Positions 40,524 to 50,619 of a stretch of 64,000 bases of DNA are shown here, one piece after another. This DNA comes from Hydrogenophaga sp. (lineage in GTDB: Bacteria > Pseudomonadota > Gammaproteobacteria > Burkholderiales > Burkholderiaceae_C). The translations under genes and the position numbers were made by a program. The stretch's first letter is position 1. Each line of letters begins with the position of its first letter. Under the pieces are notes generated by a model. That model was given only the letters and a program-made list of their open reading frames with translations, ran no database searches and was not told the origin of the DNA. The stretch covers positions 252,949 through 316,948 of the forward strand of contig NZ_JAHCKL010000001.1 of the NCBI RefSeq assembly GCF_026125785.1. Reading direction: 5' to 3'.

Positions 40524-41357
40524 TCACGCCGCGGCCGTGGCCTGAGGCGAGGAGGTCACGAAGTCCGGCGGCGGCAGGCTTCCCGCAGAGAGGGTGAGCA
40601 CCTCGTAGCCGGTCTCGGTGACCAGCACGGTGTGCTCCCATTGCGCCGACAGCGAGCGGTCGCGGGTGACGATGGTCCAGCCGTCGCCCATCTCCTTGAT
40701 CTCGCGGCGGCCGGCGTTGATCATGGGTTCGATGGTGAAGGTCATGCCCGGGCGCAGTTCTTCCAGCGTGCCGGGGCGCCCGTAGTGAAGGACTTGCGGG
40801 TCTTCATGGAAACGCTGGCCGATGCCGTGGCCGCAGAACTCGCGCACCACCGAGTAGCCATGGCCTTCCGCGAAGGTCTGGATGGCATGGCCGATGTCGC
40901 CCAGGTGGATGCCGGGGCGCACCAGCACGATGCCTTTCCACATCGCCTCGTAAGTGACCTTGCACAGGCGGCGCGCGGCGATGGAGGCCGCCGCTTCGCC
41001 GCCAATCAGGAACATGCGGCTGTTGTCGCCGTACCAGCCGTCCTTGATGACGGTCACGTCCACGTTGAGGATGTCGCCCTTCTTGAGCGGTTTCTCATTG
41101 GGAATGCCGTGGCACACCACGTGGTTGATGGAGGTGCAGAGGTGGCCGGGGTAGGGCGGATAGCCCTGTGGCTGGTAGCCGATGGTGGCCGAGACCGTTC
41201 CCTGCTGCTTCATGTACTCGGCCGCGAGGCGGTCGATCTCGAGCGTGGTCACGCCGGGCTGGATGTGGGGCGTGAGGTAGTCCAGCACTTCGGATGCCAG
41301 GCGGCAGGCGGTGCGCATGCCCGCGATGCCGGCCTCGTCTTTGTAGGTGATGCTCAT
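40524..41357 (-). CDS. map: Type I methionine aminopeptidase
   Basis: This di-metal enzyme removes N-terminal methionine from new proteins. The product is 277 aa. The substrate histidine is in [10 protein letters not shown]. Metal ligands appear in order: two Asp in [17 protein letters not shown], His in [13 protein letters not shown], Glu in FTIEPMIN and Glu in [11 protein letters not shown]. The C-terminal ~20 residues ([16 protein letters not shown]) are a small extension. It is divergent from purL and immediately upstream of glnD, unlike the common rpsB-linked location. Confidence 0.97.
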   Translation of the reverse strand: MSITYKDEAGIAGMRTACRLASEVLDYLTPHIQPGVTTLEIDRLAAEYMKQQGTVSATIGYQPQGYPPYPGHLCTSINHVVCHGIPNEKPLKKGDILNVDVTVIKDGWYGDNSRMFLIGGEAAASIAARRLCKVTYEAMWKGIVLVRPGIHLGDIGHAIQTFAEGHGYSVVREFCGHGIGQRFHEDPQVLHYGRPGTLEELRPGMTFTIEPMINAGRREIKEMGDGWTIVTRDRSLSAQWEHTVLVTETGYEVLTLSAGSLPPPDFVTSSPQATAAA

Positions 41358-41427
41358 GGGGCGCGATTATCCCATCCGGTCCGCCACGGGGCACCGTGGC
41401 GCGGCCAAGCCGCACAGGTCGCGCGGG

Positions 41428-41433
41428 TAAAAT
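41428..41433 (+). promoter_or_regulatory. Candidate -10 box and leader hairpin of purL
   Basis: TAAAAT at 41428-41433 is the only good -10 match in the 127-bp map/purL divergent gap. It predicts a leader of about 45 nt. That leader contains CCGGG-TTTTCCA-CCCGG (about 41435-41451), a 5-bp hairpin, and a further CCGGG complementary copy near 41457. Alternative pairings are therefore possible, as in attenuators or riboregulated leaders. No known riboswitch is recognised. Confidence 0.35.
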
Positions 41434-41484
41434 TCCGGGTTTTCCACCCGGTCACGCCGGGTCAACGCACCTCAGGCTCCCAAC

Positions 41485-44400
41485 GTGTCCCTGCACCTGC
41501 GCTTCTTCGAGGGCGGCAATGCCCTCAGCGACTTCAAAGTCCAGCAACTTCTGCCCCGGCTGGCGGGCATCTCCGACAAGATCACCGGCCTCTCGGCCCG
41601 CTTCGTGCACCTGGCCGGCTTCGATGGCGAGCCGGACGCGGCCACCACGCAACGCCTGGGCGAACTGCTCACCTACGGAGCGCCGTGCACCGACGTCCAC
41701 CTGGCGCTGGAAAAGGCCCATGCCCCGGCCTTGCTGGTGATGCCGCGCCTGGGTACGGTTTCGCCCTGGGCCTCCAAGGCGACCGATATCGCCCACAACT
41801 GCGGCCTGCGCCTGCGCCGGGTGGAACGGCTGGTGGAGTACCGCATCGGCCTGAAGTCCGGGCTGCTCGGCAAGGCCAGCTTGTCGGCCGAACAGTTGCG
41901 CGCCGTGGCCGATCTGCTGCACGACCGCATGACGGAGAACGTTTCGCTGGAGCGCGGGCAGGCACAAGCCCTTTTCACCGAACTGACCCCGGCGCCCATG
42001 GAGCAGGTGGACGTGCTGGGCGGTGGCCGCGCGGCGCTGGAGCGCGCCAACGCCGAATGGGGCCTGGCGCTGGCCGACGACGAGATGGACTACCTCGTCG
42101 AGGCCTTCCGAGGTCTGCGGCGCAACCCCACCGACGTGGAGCTCATGATGTTCGCGCAGGCCAACAGCGAGCACTGCCGGCACAAGATCTTCAACGCCCA
42201 GTTCACGATCGATGGCGTGGCGCAGGACAAGAGCCTGTTCGGCATGATCCGCCACACGCACCAGCAGGCACCTCGGTACACCGTGGTGGCGTACTCCGAC
42301 AACGCCTCGGTCATGGAAGGCCATGTGGTAGAGCGCTTCGTGGCGCGCGCCACCGGCGAGGGCTCACCGGTCTACGCGGCCGAGACCGCCACCCACCATG
42401 TGCTCATGAAGGTGGAGACGCACAACCACCCGACGGCCATCTCGCCATTCCCGGGGGCCTCCACCGGCGCGGGCGGCGAGATCCGCGACGAAGGCGCCAC
42501 CGGCCGTGGCTCCCGGCCCAAGGCCGGTCTCACCGGCTTCACCGTCGGCAAGCTCTGGGGCGGCCTGTCCGACCAGCCCGGCGGCAAACCCGACCACATC
42601 GCCAGCCCCTTGCAGATCATGACCGAGGGCCCGTTGGGTGGCGCGGCCTTCAACAACGAATTCGGCCGGCCCAACCTGCTGGGCTATTTCCGCGAGTACG
42701 AGCAACAGGTGGACGGTGTGCAGCGCGGCTACCACAAGCCCATCATGATCGCTGGCGGCCTGGGTGCGATCGACGCCACGCAGACCAGCAAGATCCTGTT
42801 TCCCGCGGGCACGCTGCTGATTCAGCTGGGCGGTCCGGGCATGCGCATCGGCATGGGCGGCGGCGCGGCCAGTTCCATGGCCACCGGCACCAACGCGGCC
42901 TCGCTGGACTTCGATTCCGTGCAGCGCGGCAACCCGGAGATCGAGCGCCGGGCGCAGGAGGTCATCAACCATTGCTGGCAGCGTGGCGCGGACAACCCCA
43001 TCCTCGCGATCCACGACGTGGGGGCCGGCGGCCTCTCCAACGCGTTTCCCGAGCTCACCAACGACGCCGGCCGTGGCGCGCGTTTCGACCTCGGTGCCGT
43101 ACCGCTGGAGGAGTCCGGCCTGGCTCCCAAGGAGATCTGGTGCAACGAAAGCCAGGAACGCTATGTGCTGGCCATCGCGCCGGAGTCGCTTGAGCTCTTC
43201 ACCGCGTTCTGCGAGCGTGAACGCTGCCCGTTCGCGGTGATCGGCGTGGCAACCGAGGAACGCCAGTTGGTGCTGGCGGATGCCCCGGTTCGCCCGGAGC
43301 CTGCTGGAGGGTTTGGCGAGACCGTTGGAGGGGCTTCGACAGGCTCAGCCCGAACGGAGAGTGGCTCAGCCCGAACGGAGGGTGGCTCGGCCCGAACGGA
43401 GGGTGGCTCGGCCTCGGTGGAGAGGGCTGTCGACATGCCCATGGATGTGCTGTTGGGCAAGCCGCCCAAGATGCACCGGGACGTGAAGACGGTGGCCCGT
43501 GCCGCCGCGCCGCTGGACCTCACCGGCGTGGACCTGCAGAAGGCGGTGATCGACGTGCTCAGCCACCCCACGGTGGCGTCCAAGCGCTTTCTCATCACCA
43601 TTGGCGACCGCACGGTGGGCGGCCTGTCGCACCGCGACCAGATGGTGGGCCCCTGGCAGGTGCCGGTGGCCGACTGTGCGGTCACGCTGGCCGACTACCA
43701 GGGTTTCGCGGGCGAAGCCATGAGCATGGGCGAGCGCACGCCGCTGGCGGCGCTGGACGCCGCCGCCTCCGGCCGCATGGCGGTGGCCGAGGCCATCACC
43801 AACCTGCTGGCCGCGCCCATCGAACTGCCGCGCGTGAAACTCTCGGCCAACTGGATGGCCGCCTGTGGCGAGCCGGGCGAGGACGCCGCGTTGTACGAGA
43901 CCGTCAAGGCCGTGGGCATGGCCCTGTGCCCCGCGCTCGGCATCTCCATCCCGGTGGGCAAGGACAGCCTGTCCATGCGCACCCAGTGGTCCGACGGTGG
44001 GCAGACGCGCAAGGTCACCTCGCCGGTGAGCCTGATCGTCAGCGCCTTCGCCAGCCTGGCCGACGTGCGCGGCACGCTGACGCCGCAGCTGGACGCCGCG
44101 ACCGAGGACACGACGCTGGTGCTGATCGACCTGGGCAAGGGCCGCCACCGCATGGGCGGCAGCGTGCTGGCGCAGACGCTGTCCCAGGCCGGTGGCGAGG
44201 TGCCCGACCTGGACGATGCGCAGGACCTCGTGCGCCTGGTGGACGCCGTCAACACGCTGCGCGCCCAGGGCCGCATCCTCGCCTACCACGACCGCAGCGA
44301 TGGTGGCCTGCTGGCCGCTGCCGCCGAGATGGCCTTCGCCGGCCACGTGGGCGTGGCGCTCAACGTGGACCTGCTGGTCACCGAAGGCGACGGCATCCAG

Positions 44401-45675
44401 GACAGCCGCATGGAAACCGGCGACGCGAAGAACTGGGCCAACCAGGTCAGCGCGCGGCGCGAAGAGCTCACGCTCAAGGCGCTGTTCAGTGAGGAACTGG
44501 GCGTGTTGCTGCAGGTGCGCACCAGCGAGCGCAACGAGGTCATGCAGACTTTGCGCGAACATGGCCTGAGCGCGCACAGCCACTTCGTGGGCAAGACGCG
44601 GCCCGCGTCCTCGGCCATGGACGCCGGCAAGGGCCAGCTCCAGGTCTGGCGCGACGCCCGCGCCGTGTTCAGCGCCAACCTGTTCGACCTGCACCAGGTC
44701 TGGGACAGCGTGAGCTGGAAGATCAACCAGCAGCGCGACAACCCGGCCTGCGCCGATGCCGAACACGCCGCCGCCGGCCAGCCGCAGGACCCGGGCCTGC
44801 ACACCCACCTGACGTTCGACCCAGACGAAGACGTTTCCGCTGGCCATCAGTCCCTCTCCGTTCGCCCTGAGCCTGTCGAAGGGCACCCAGCCAGCGCCAC
44901 TCTGCTGCTCTCGCGCCCCCGTGTAGCCATCCTGCGCGAACAGGGCGTGAACTCGCACGTGGAGATGGCCTACGCCTTCACCCAGGCCGGCTTCGACGCC
45001 TTCGACGTGCACATGACCGACCTGCAGACCGGGCGCGCGAAGCTGGCCGACTTCAAGGGTGTCGTGGCCTGCGGCGGTTTCAGCTACGGCGACACATTGG
45101 GTGCGGGCATAGGCTGGGCCCGCAGCATCACCTTCAACCCCGCGCTGTCCGAACAGTTCCAGGGCTTCTTCGCCCGCCAGGACACCTTCGGCCTGGGCGT
45201 GTGCAACGGCTGCCAGATGTTCGCCGAACTGGCCGACATCATTCCCGGCGCCGAGGCGTGGCCGCGCTTCACCACCAACCAGAGCGAGCGCTTCGAAGCC
45301 CGGCTCTCGCTGGTGGAGGTGCTGGAATCGCCCAGCCTGTTCTTCGCCGGCATGGCCGGCAGCCGCCTGCCCATCGCCGTGGCGCATGGCGAGGGCTATG
45401 CCAACTTCCACCACCGTGGCGATGCGCAGCGCGTGATCGCGGCCATGCGTTTCGTGGACCACACCGGCGCGGCCACCGAGGCCTATCCCTTCAACCCCAA
45501 CGGCAGTCCGCAGGGCCTGACCGCCGTGACCACCGCGGACGGCCGCTTCACCGCGCTCATGCCGCACCCCGAACGCGTGTTCCGCAACATCCAGATGAGC
45601 TGGACCGACCAGGACCGCTCGGGCTACAGCGGCTGGATGCGCCTGTGGCGCAATGCCCGCAAGTGGGTGGGCTGA
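41485..45675 (+). CDS. purL: Phosphoribosylformylglycinamidine synthase, with repeat insertions
   Basis: PurL converts FGAR to FGAM with ATP and glutamine in purine synthesis. The 1396 aa exceed the E. coli enzyme (1295). Recognisable are the N-terminal PurS-like domain, the FGAM synthetase half ([35 protein letters not shown]) and the C-terminal glutaminase ([12 protein letters not shown], nucleophile [11 protein letters not shown], final PHPERVFRN). The start is GTG 41485. Two stretches absent from the family, about residues 600-648 (with SARTEGG repeats) and 1120-1136 (VRPEPVEG), are translations of interspersed DNA repeats lying in domain linkers. The frame is intact, so the enzyme is probably active. 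Confidence 0.96.
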   Translation: MSLHLRFFEGGNALSDFKVQQLLPRLAGISDKITGLSARFVHLAGFDGEPDAATTQRLGELLTYGAPCTDVHLALEKAHAPALLVMPRLGTVSPWASKATDIAHNCGLRLRRVERLVEYRIGLKSGLLGKASLSAEQLRAVADLLHDRMTENVSLERGQAQALFTELTPAPMEQVDVLGGGRAALERANAEWGLALADDEMDYLVEAFRGLRRNPTDVELMMFAQANSEHCRHKIFNAQFTIDGVAQDKSLFGMIRHTHQQAPRYTVVAYSDNASVMEGHVVERFVARATGEGSPVYAAETATHHVLMKVETHNHPTAISPFPGASTGAGGEIRDEGATGRGSRPKAGLTGFTVGKLWGGLSDQPGGKPDHIASPLQIMTEGPLGGAAFNNEFGRPNLLGYFREYEQQVDGVQRGYHKPIMIAGGLGAIDATQTSKILFPAGTLLIQLGGPGMRIGMGGGAASSMATGTNAASLDFDSVQRGNPEIERRAQEVINHCWQRGADNPILAIHDVGAGGLSNAFPELTNDAGRGARFDLGAVPLEESGLAPKEIWCNESQERYVLAIAPESLELFTAFCERERCPFAVIGVATEERQLVLADAPVRPEPAGGFGETVGGASTGSARTESGSARTEGGSARTEGGSASVERAVDMPMDVLLGKPPKMHRDVKTVARAAAPLDLTGVDLQKAVIDVLSHPTVASKRFLITIGDRTVGGLSHRDQMVGPWQVPVADCAVTLADYQGFAGEAMSMGERTPLAALDAAASGRMAVAEAITNLLAAPIELPRVKLSANWMAACGEPGEDAALYETVKAVGMALCPALGISIPVGKDSLSMRTQWSDGGQTRKVTSPVSLIVSAFASLADVRGTLTPQLDAATEDTTLVLIDLGKGRHRMGGSVLAQTLSQAGGEVPDLDDAQDLVRLVDAVNTLRAQGRILAYHDRSDGGLLAAAAEMAFAGHVGVALNVDLLVTEGDGIQDSRMETGDAKNWANQVSARREELTLKALFSEELGVLLQVRTSERNEVMQTLREHGLSAHSHFVGKTRPASSAMDAGKGQLQVWRDARAVFSANLFDLHQVWDSVSWKINQQRDNPACADAEHAAAGQPQDPGLHTHLTFDPDEDVSAGHQSLSVRPEPVEGHPASATLLLSRPRVAILREQGVNSHVEMAYAFTQAGFDAFDVHMTDLQTGRAKLADFKGVVACGGFSYGDTLGAGIGWARSITFNPALSEQFQGFFARQDTFGLGVCNGCQMFAELADIIPGAEAWPRFTTNQSERFEARLSLVEVLESPSLFFAGMAGSRLPIAVAHGEGYANFHHRGDAQRVIAAMRFVDHTGAATEAYPFNPNGSPQGLTAVTTADGRFTALMPHPERVFRNIQMSWTDQDRSGYSGWMRLWRNARKWVG
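43285..43357. repeat. Inverted pair of interspersed repeat elements inside purL
   Basis: The left arm (43286-43308, GTTCGCCCGGAGCCTGCTGG) is an imperfect inverse of the right arm (43332-43357, CTTCGACAGGCTCAGCCCGA). The two can fold into a long hairpin. They belong to the GTTCG-CCTGAGC-CTGTCGAAGG repeat type widely scattered in beta- and gammaproteobacterial genomes (recalled). The arms are read in frame as VRPEPAGG and ASTGSARTE. Tandem 21-bp units follow directly. Confidence 0.85.
43348..43413. repeat. Three 21-bp tandem repeats encoding SARTEGG in PurL
   Basis: GCCCGAACGG recurs at 43348, 43369 and 43390, a period of exactly 21 bp, with a partial fourth copy at 43411. The unit derives from the end of the adjacent interspersed element, suggesting slippage duplication after insertion. 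It adds seven residues per copy without breaking the frame. Confidence 0.9.
44858..44884. repeat. Second interspersed repeat element in purL linker
   Basis: This 27-bp copy of the same element (CCGTTCGCCCTGAGCC, then TGTCGAAGGGC) is read in frame as [10 protein letters not shown] at about residues 1125-1134. It lies in the linker between the FGAM synthetase and glutaminase domains and is in the opposite orientation to the right arm of the first site. Confidence 0.9.
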
Positions 45676-45689
45676 CACGAGGCAAGACC

Positions 45690-45962
45690 ATGGCCATCGA
45701 CATCCCGAAAGACGCACGTGCCGAGGCGATCGCATCGATCCAGCGCTACGTCGAGGAGAACATGGAGGAGCGCATCGGCAACATTGCCGCGGGCGGGCTG
45801 CTCGGCTTCTTTCTCGAAGAGATCGCTCCGCTGGTCTACAACCAGGCCGTGGCGGATGTGCAGGAACGCCTGCAGATGCGCATTGGCGAGCTCGACATCG
45901 AACACCACGAGGACGCCTTCACCTACTGGCGCCGCCGCGACAAGGCTGGCAAGGGGCGCTGA
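45690..45962 (+). CDS. DUF2164 family protein
   Basis: This small 90-aa acidic protein resembles the DUF2164 family: MAIDIPKDARAEAIASIQRY, EENMEERIGNIAAGGLLGFFLEEIAPLVYNQAVADVQERL, and an aromatic end (HHEDAFTYWRRRDK). The function is unknown. ATG 45690 lies 15 bp after the purL stop, so it may ride on the purL transcript. It has no signal peptide and no metal motif. Confidence 0.82.
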   Translation: MAIDIPKDARAEAIASIQRYVEENMEERIGNIAAGGLLGFFLEEIAPLVYNQAVADVQERLQMRIGELDIEHHEDAFTYWRRRDKAGKGR

Positions 45963-45965
45963 GAC

Positions 45966-46784
45966 ATGCCACGCACCCATCCTCTCGACGCCGACACCGT
46001 TGCCGCCTACGCCCGCGACGGCGCGGTGGTGCTGCGCGGGGTGCTCGGTGCGCGCGAACTCGCGCGGCTGGAGGAGGGCATAGAGCACAACCTGGCGCAC
46101 CTGAGCCCGCTGGCCCTGGTGGCCAGCGAGCCGGACGACCCGGGCCGCTTCGTCGAGGATTTCTGCACCTGGCAGGACAACCCGGCCTACCGCTCGGTCC
46201 TGCTCGACTCGGCGCTGCCGCACCTGGCCGGGCAGCTCATGCAGAGCCCCACCGCGCGCCTGTACCACGACCACCTGCTGGTGAAGGAACCTGGCACGCG
46301 CCAGCCCACACCCTGGCACCAGGACCAGCCGTACTACAACGTGGACGGCCGCCAGAACGTGAGCTTCTGGATTCCCGTGGACCCGGTGCCGCTTCAGAGC
46401 ACGCTGCGCTTCGTGGCCGGCTCGCACGCCGGCACCTGGTACATGCCGCGGACCTTCCGCGACCAGCAGGCCAGGTGGTTTCCGGAAGGCACCCTGGCCG
46501 AGCTGCCCGCGATAGACCAGCAGCCGGATGCGTTTCGCCAGCTCGCCTGGGCGCTGGAACCGGGCGATTGCGTGGCCTTCCACATGCTCACGCTGCACGC
46601 TTCCAGCGGCGTCGGGCCCGCGCAGCGGCGGCGCGTGTTTTCCGCCCGCTACCTGGGCGAAGACGCGCGCCACGCGCCGCGCCGCTGGCGTACCTCGCCG
46701 CCTTTTGCGGGCCTGACGGAACGCCTGGCCGAGGGCGCCGTGATGGACGACCCTCTCTTTCCGCTGGCGTGGCCGGCGCCCTGA
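45966..46784 (+). CDS. Phytanoyl-CoA dioxygenase (PhyH) family protein
   Basis: This is a 272-aa Fe(II)/2-oxoglutarate oxygenase-like protein. The iron-binding HxD is in [14 protein letters not shown] (His and Asp near residues 118-120), and the distal His is in [14 protein letters not shown] near residue 207. An arginine of [11 protein letters not shown] is placed to hold 2-oxoglutarate. The substrate is unknown; bacterial homologues hydroxylate diverse small molecules. It starts 3 bp after the DUF2164 stop. Confidence 0.85.
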   Translation: MPRTHPLDADTVAAYARDGAVVLRGVLGARELARLEEGIEHNLAHLSPLALVASEPDDPGRFVEDFCTWQDNPAYRSVLLDSALPHLAGQLMQSPTARLYHDHLLVKEPGTRQPTPWHQDQPYYNVDGRQNVSFWIPVDPVPLQSTLRFVAGSHAGTWYMPRTFRDQQARWFPEGTLAELPAIDQQPDAFRQLAWALEPGDCVAFHMLTLHASSGVGPAQRRRVFSARYLGEDARHAPRRWRTSPPFAGLTERLAEGAVMDDPLFPLAWPAP

Positions 46785-46815
46785 CACTGTTCTCTTCTCT
46801 CACGGACGCCCCACC

Positions 46816-47793
46816 ATGGCCGGAACCAGCCTGCTCGCCCTGATCGACGACATCGCCACGCTGTTGGACGACGTGGCGCTGATGACCAAGGTGGCCGCGC
46901 GCAAGAGCGCCACCATGGCCGACGACGTGGCGGCCATGACCCAGATGGCGGCGAAGAAGACCGCCGGCGTGCTGGGCGACGACCTTGCGCTCAATGCCCA
47001 GCAGGTCACCGGTGTGCGCGCCGACCGCGAGTTGCCGGTGGTCTGGGCGGTGGCCAAGGGCTCGCTGGTGAACAAGGCCATCCTGGTGCCCGCGGCGCTG
47101 CTCATCAGCGCCCTGGCTCCCTGGGCCATCACGCCGCTGCTCATGTTGGGTGGCCTGTTCCTGTGCTTCGAAGGCGCCGAAAAGCTCTGGCACGCCTTCG
47201 GCCCGCACAAGGCCGAGGCGGGGGCCGAACACGCCGCGCTGGCCGGTGCGGTGGCCGACGAGAACATCGACCTGGTGGCCTTCGAGAAGGAGAAGATCAA
47301 GGGCGCCGTGCGCACCGACTTCATCCTTTCGGCCGAAATCATCGTCATCACCCTGGGCACGGTGGCCGCGGCCGGCATGGGCCAGCGCGTGGCCGTGCTG
47401 GTGGGCATTTCCCTGCTGATGACCGTGGGCGTCTACGGCCTGGTGGCCGGCATCGTCAAGCTCGACGACCTCGGCCTGTACCTGAACCGGCAAGCCGCGC
47501 GCTGGCAACAGGCGCTGGGCCGTGGCATCCTCGCCGCCGCGCCCTGGCTGATGAAGGCGCTGTCGGTGCTGGGCACGGCGGCCATGTTCCTGGTCGGCGG
47601 TGGCATTCTGGTGCACGGGGTGCCGGCCATCGGCCATGGCATCGAGAACCTGGTCGCGGGGCTGGGCCTCTGGGGCACGCTGCTCGGCAGCCTGCTGGGT
47701 GGGCTTGCCGGGCTGCTGGCCGGCGCACTGGTTGTGGCGGTGGTGAGCCTGATCGGGCGCCTGCGCGGCGGCAAGCCGCCGGCCGCTGGTTGA
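46816..47793 (+). CDS. DUF808 family inner-membrane protein (YedI-like)
   Basis: This 325-aa membrane protein belongs to the DUF808/YedI family of unknown function. The hallmark N-terminus [28 protein letters not shown] is followed by [16 protein letters not shown] and the membrane segments. The segments include [36 protein letters not shown] and further helices to residue 310. A Gly-rich C-terminal region ([29 protein letters not shown]) closes the protein. It lies 31 bp after the PhyH-type gene. Confidence 0.9.
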   Translation: MAGTSLLALIDDIATLLDDVALMTKVAARKSATMADDVAAMTQMAAKKTAGVLGDDLALNAQQVTGVRADRELPVVWAVAKGSLVNKAILVPAALLISALAPWAITPLLMLGGLFLCFEGAEKLWHAFGPHKAEAGAEHAALAGAVADENIDLVAFEKEKIKGAVRTDFILSAEIIVITLGTVAAAGMGQRVAVLVGISLLMTVGVYGLVAGIVKLDDLGLYLNRQAARWQQALGRGILAAAPWLMKALSVLGTAAMFLVGGGILVHGVPAIGHGIENLVAGLGLWGTLLGSLLGGLAGLLAGALVVAVVSLIGRLRGGKPPAAG

Positions 47794-47800
47794 GTTGAGC

Positions 47801-48163
47801 ATGCGCGGGCCTGCCGCCGAGCCGCCCGAGCACTGGCGCGCCGATGCCGGCGGTGATTCCGTGGCGGTGCTCGACATCCCGGGCCTGCTGGGCCGGGCGC
47901 GGGTGTTCGACATCGATGTGAGCCTGTGGGTCGACGTGCCCGCTTCGAGCGCCGAGGCGTGGCACGAACTGGCGCTGGAGCTGGACGGGCAACAACAGTG
48001 GTCGCGCCGGGTGAACAGCCAGAACCCTGGACAAACCGATGGCCTGGACTACCACCAGCGGGTGCGGCTGGAGGAGGAGCAGGCGGTGCGCGTGCGCGCG
48101 ACCGCCCGCGTGAAGGGTGTGCGCATACGCCAGTTGCTCGTCGAGGCGCGCGAGGAACGCTGA
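47801..48163 (+). CDS. Small hypothetical protein
   Basis: This 120-aa soluble protein is not recognised. It is acidic in the first half (SVAVLDIPGLLGRARVFDIDVSLWVDVP) and basic in the second (RVRATARVKGVRIRQLLVEAREER). Alternating hydrophobic residues suggest a beta-sandwich. ATG 47801 lies 7 bp after DUF808, and an in-frame TTG two codons earlier overlaps that stop region. It is the last gene before a 165-bp gap that precedes the prepilin-like operon. Confidence 0.65.
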   Translation: MRGPAAEPPEHWRADAGGDSVAVLDIPGLLGRARVFDIDVSLWVDVPASSAEAWHELALELDGQQQWSRRVNSQNPGQTDGLDYHQRVRLEEEQAVRVRATARVKGVRIRQLLVEAREER

Positions 48164-48328
48164 TGGCAGGAGGCTGAGGCCTTTTGTTGTCATGAGTAAG
48201 TCATTCGACTGACACGGTGGTTGCATCGGCCGTGCGCACACTGCTGGACACCGTGCGCATGTCGGCCTCCTGCGATCAAGGGAAGCGGCCCGACCTGCGC
48301 GTGCCCAACCTTTTTGGATGCAAGGCCG
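48164..48328. other. Leader region upstream of the prepilin-like operon
   Basis: This 165-bp non-coding gap contains TTGTCA at 48187-48192 (possible -35) without a clear -10. An inverted repeat TGCGCAC/GTGCGCA at 48233-48259 (7-bp stem, 13-nt loop) lies about 70 bp before the first start codon. AAGG occurs about 5 bp before the ATG at 48329. It is the only place for a promoter of the three-gene unit. Confidence 0.4.
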
Positions 48329-49525
48329 ATGTCTTTTCCCAGATACCCACTTCCCCGTGGTTCGCGAGAGCGTGGCGTCGCCGCACTGGCCATGGCCCTG
48401 TTGACGGTCGCCGTCGCAGGCCTGACGCTGGGCAGCTTTCTGCTGTTCAAGTCGCGGGCCGGACAGGCGCAGGTTCAGGTGCAACGCGACGCCATGCTGA
48501 AGATCCAGCAGGCGGTGCAGGGCTTTGCGTATGCGCAGGGCCGCCTGCCTTGCCCCGCTTCGATCCGCCTGGGGGCCGAAGACTGCGCGGCCGGCACCCG
48601 TGCCAAAGGCTGGCTGCCCGTCGCGACGCTGATCGACTCGGGCGGCGATGCGCAGGCGCTCCTGCCGTCGGGCATGGCGGTGCGGTACCTGGTCGATCGG
48701 GGCAGCGGCGCGCCGGCGCGCGATCTGGCGGCCGCCGGCGGCGTGTTTCATCCCGCGCTGGCTTCTTCGGCGTCTGCTGCCGCCTACCCGCCGGCCCTGG
48801 CCAGCACCCTGGACCTGTGCGCGCGACTGGCCCTGGCCGGTGAACCGGCGGCGTCGGAAGCGGCATACGCCATGGCTATCGCGGCACCGGGCGCCACGGA
48901 TGAGGCATCTGGCCTCAATGCCGACTTTTCCCGCCCAGGTCTGGAGCCCGCGCAGCGCCCGACCGATGCCGGCTACACCGACCTGGTGATCGTGGTGACG
49001 CCAGCCGCTCTGTACGAGGCCGCGGGTTGCGAACCCACCACCGCCTCGGTGGACGCCATGGCGATGGCCGCGGCCTGGGTGGACGACGCCAACGCGATGC
49101 GGGCGTCCAACATCGCCAAGGCCGACAACGGCGTGCTCACCAACAGCCTGGGCACCGCCGCGGACGCCCTGTACATGGTCGACTCCCTGGCCGATCTCCA
49201 GAACGCGGTCTACAACGCGGGCGACAACGCGGCCAAGGCGGTCATCGCCGCGAAAACGCCCCCGCTGTGGCCGTATGTGCCGGTGCACGTCGGTGGCATA
49301 GGCAAAGCCTTGGGCGGGCTGCTGATCTCCGTGGTCGACGTCTCCCGCAACGCGATCACGGTCGCGCTGCGCGGCATGCACGCGGCGGCCTATGCCCAGA
49401 TGGCCAGGAATGCCGCAGCGCAGCCTGTCTGGCAGGGTGCGCTGCAGATGGTGGCGCGCTCGCATGCCGCGGGCATGGCGGCCAGCCTGCCCGCGCTGCC
49501 TCTTGCAGAACCGTTCGAGCCATGA
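48329..49525 (+). CDS. Large prepilin-like protein 1 (GspK/PilX-like topology)
   Basis: This 398-aa protein is not assigned to a named family. A short basic leader ending RERG (residue 16) precedes the hydrophobic helix VAALAMALLTVAVAGLTLGSFLLF (17-40), which lacks Glu at +5, as in GspK and PilX-like minor pilins. A helix then leads to AQGRLPCPAS (70-78), KGWLPVATL, MAVRYLVDRG and LDLCARLAL, a module repeated in the next two genes. The C-terminal half is Ala-rich and helical. ATG 48329 (MSFPRYP) places the charged leader correctly; upstream codons would add a Cys-rich unlikely leader. It overlaps the next gene by 4 bp. Confidence 0.78.
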   Translation: MSFPRYPLPRGSRERGVAALAMALLTVAVAGLTLGSFLLFKSRAGQAQVQVQRDAMLKIQQAVQGFAYAQGRLPCPASIRLGAEDCAAGTRAKGWLPVATLIDSGGDAQALLPSGMAVRYLVDRGSGAPARDLAAAGGVFHPALASSASAAAYPPALASTLDLCARLALAGEPAASEAAYAMAIAAPGATDEASGLNADFSRPGLEPAQRPTDAGYTDLVIVVTPAALYEAAGCEPTTASVDAMAMAAAWVDDANAMRASNIAKADNGVLTNSLGTAADALYMVDSLADLQNAVYNAGDNAAKAVIAAKTPPLWPYVPVHVGGIGKALGGLLISVVDVSRNAITVALRGMHAAAYAQMARNAAAQPVWQGALQMVARSHAAGMAASLPALPLAEPFEP

Positions 49526-50619
49526 TGCGGCAGGTCAAAGCCCAAGCCCGCGTGCGCCAGCGCGGCTGGAGCTTGCTGGAGGCGGTGCTGGTGGTGTCGC
49601 TGGTGGCGTTCATGGCCGCTGGTTTCTGGAAGACCCTCGCACTCGTGGATCACCATGGCCGCAGCGAGCAGGCTCGCGACCTGTTGCAGCGGGCCGAGGA
49701 CGCGCTCTACGGCATGGCCCTGCGCGACCACCAATTGCCCGTGCCGGACGACGCGGTCGTCTCGGCGCAGTTGCCGGACCATTGGGAAGGCTGGTTGCCC
49801 GTGCAGGTGCTCGGCACGGCCCGGGCGCGCAGCATCCGCTATGTCGTCGATCGCTCGCTCACGGCAGCACCTTCCGTGCGCTACCAGGCCGATCCCCTCC
49901 ACCTGCTGGGCACGCAGGTGGAGGCTCGCGCCGACCTCAATGGCCTGGACCTGTGCCTGCAGGCCGTGAGGCGGGAAGAGACCGGGTTGGCCGAAGCGCG
50001 TGCGCTGCGCCTGGCTTTCGGTGTGCAGCGGGTCGAGGCCGCCGACCGAACCATGGACACGCGTTTCCGGCTCCAGGCGCATGCCGCCGCCGGAGCCCAG
50101 CAGACCGATGGCCATGTAGACACCCGCGCAGCCAGCGCGGGTGAGCTGGTGCAGCGGCTGGGCTGCGTGCAGGCCTTTGCCCGGCTGGCCACGGCTGTCA
50201 AGACCGCCGTGCTGGCCGCCGACGTGCTCCAGCTCTCGCAACTGGATGCATCGCTGCGCGCCCTGGCCGTGAAGGAGGCCGAAGAGGCGGTCCTGAACCA
50301 CGAATGGCGCATCGTCAACTGCAGCGCCCGGCTGGCCGTGAGCACATGGAACTTCGTGGCCTCCAAGCTGACCGCCGCCACCACGCCGGCAGGCGCGATG
50401 ATGGCTTTCGTCAACTTCGCCGGCTTCGCGCTGGAGGCCAGCCGCTGGGCCATCCAGCTGGACTACGCGTCCGGACAGAAACAGAAAGCCGACGTCAGTC
50501 TGGAAAAAGCGCGCCGGATGCTCGCCACAGCCGAGGCGCGTGTCGCCGATGGTGGCGCGCAATTCGGCCGCAGGCTGGAGCAGGTGAATGCGTTGCAGCG
50601 CCGGGGAGTCTGGCCATGA
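49522..50619 (+). CDS. Large prepilin-like protein 2
   Basis: This 365-aa protein has a classical type IV prepilin N-terminus: leader ending RQRG (15), then WSLLEAVLVVSLVAFMAAGF with Glu20 at +5 of the mature form. After the helix it repeats the module seen in protein 1: DHQLPVPDD (70-77), EGWLPVQVLG, SIRYVVDRS and GLDLCLQAV. The C-terminal part (about 200-365) is helical and Ala-rich. It would need a prepilin peptidase (PilD-type) encoded elsewhere. The ATGA overlap with protein 1 and another with protein 3 imply coupled synthesis. The function is unknown. Confidence 0.8.
   Translation: MMRQVKAQARVRQRGWSLLEAVLVVSLVAFMAAGFWKTLALVDHHGRSEQARDLLQRAEDALYGMALRDHQLPVPDDAVVSAQLPDHWEGWLPVQVLGTARARSIRYVVDRSLTAAPSVRYQADPLHLLGTQVEARADLNGLDLCLQAVRREETGLAEARALRLAFGVQRVEAADRTMDTRFRLQAHAAAGAQQTDGHVDTRAASAGELVQRLGCVQAFARLATAVKTAVLAADVLQLSQLDASLRALAVKEAEEAVLNHEWRIVNCSARLAVSTWNFVASKLTAATTPAGAMMAFVNFAGFALEASRWAIQLDYASGQKQKADVSLEKARRMLATAEARVADGGAQFGRRLEQVNALQRRGVWP

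Noticed and set aside
43366-45735. 789-codon minus-strand frame opposite purL
   Set aside because: Antisense shadow of PurL; the repeat element is read as FDRLRANG in it, which is a known artefact translation of such repeats.
47456-49465. 669-codon minus-strand frame opposite DUF808 and prepilin-like gene 1
   Set aside because: Crosses the boundary of real plus-strand genes, is Arg/His/Gly-rich and lacks a ribosome-binding site. The plus strand shows prepilin signals and start/stop overlaps.
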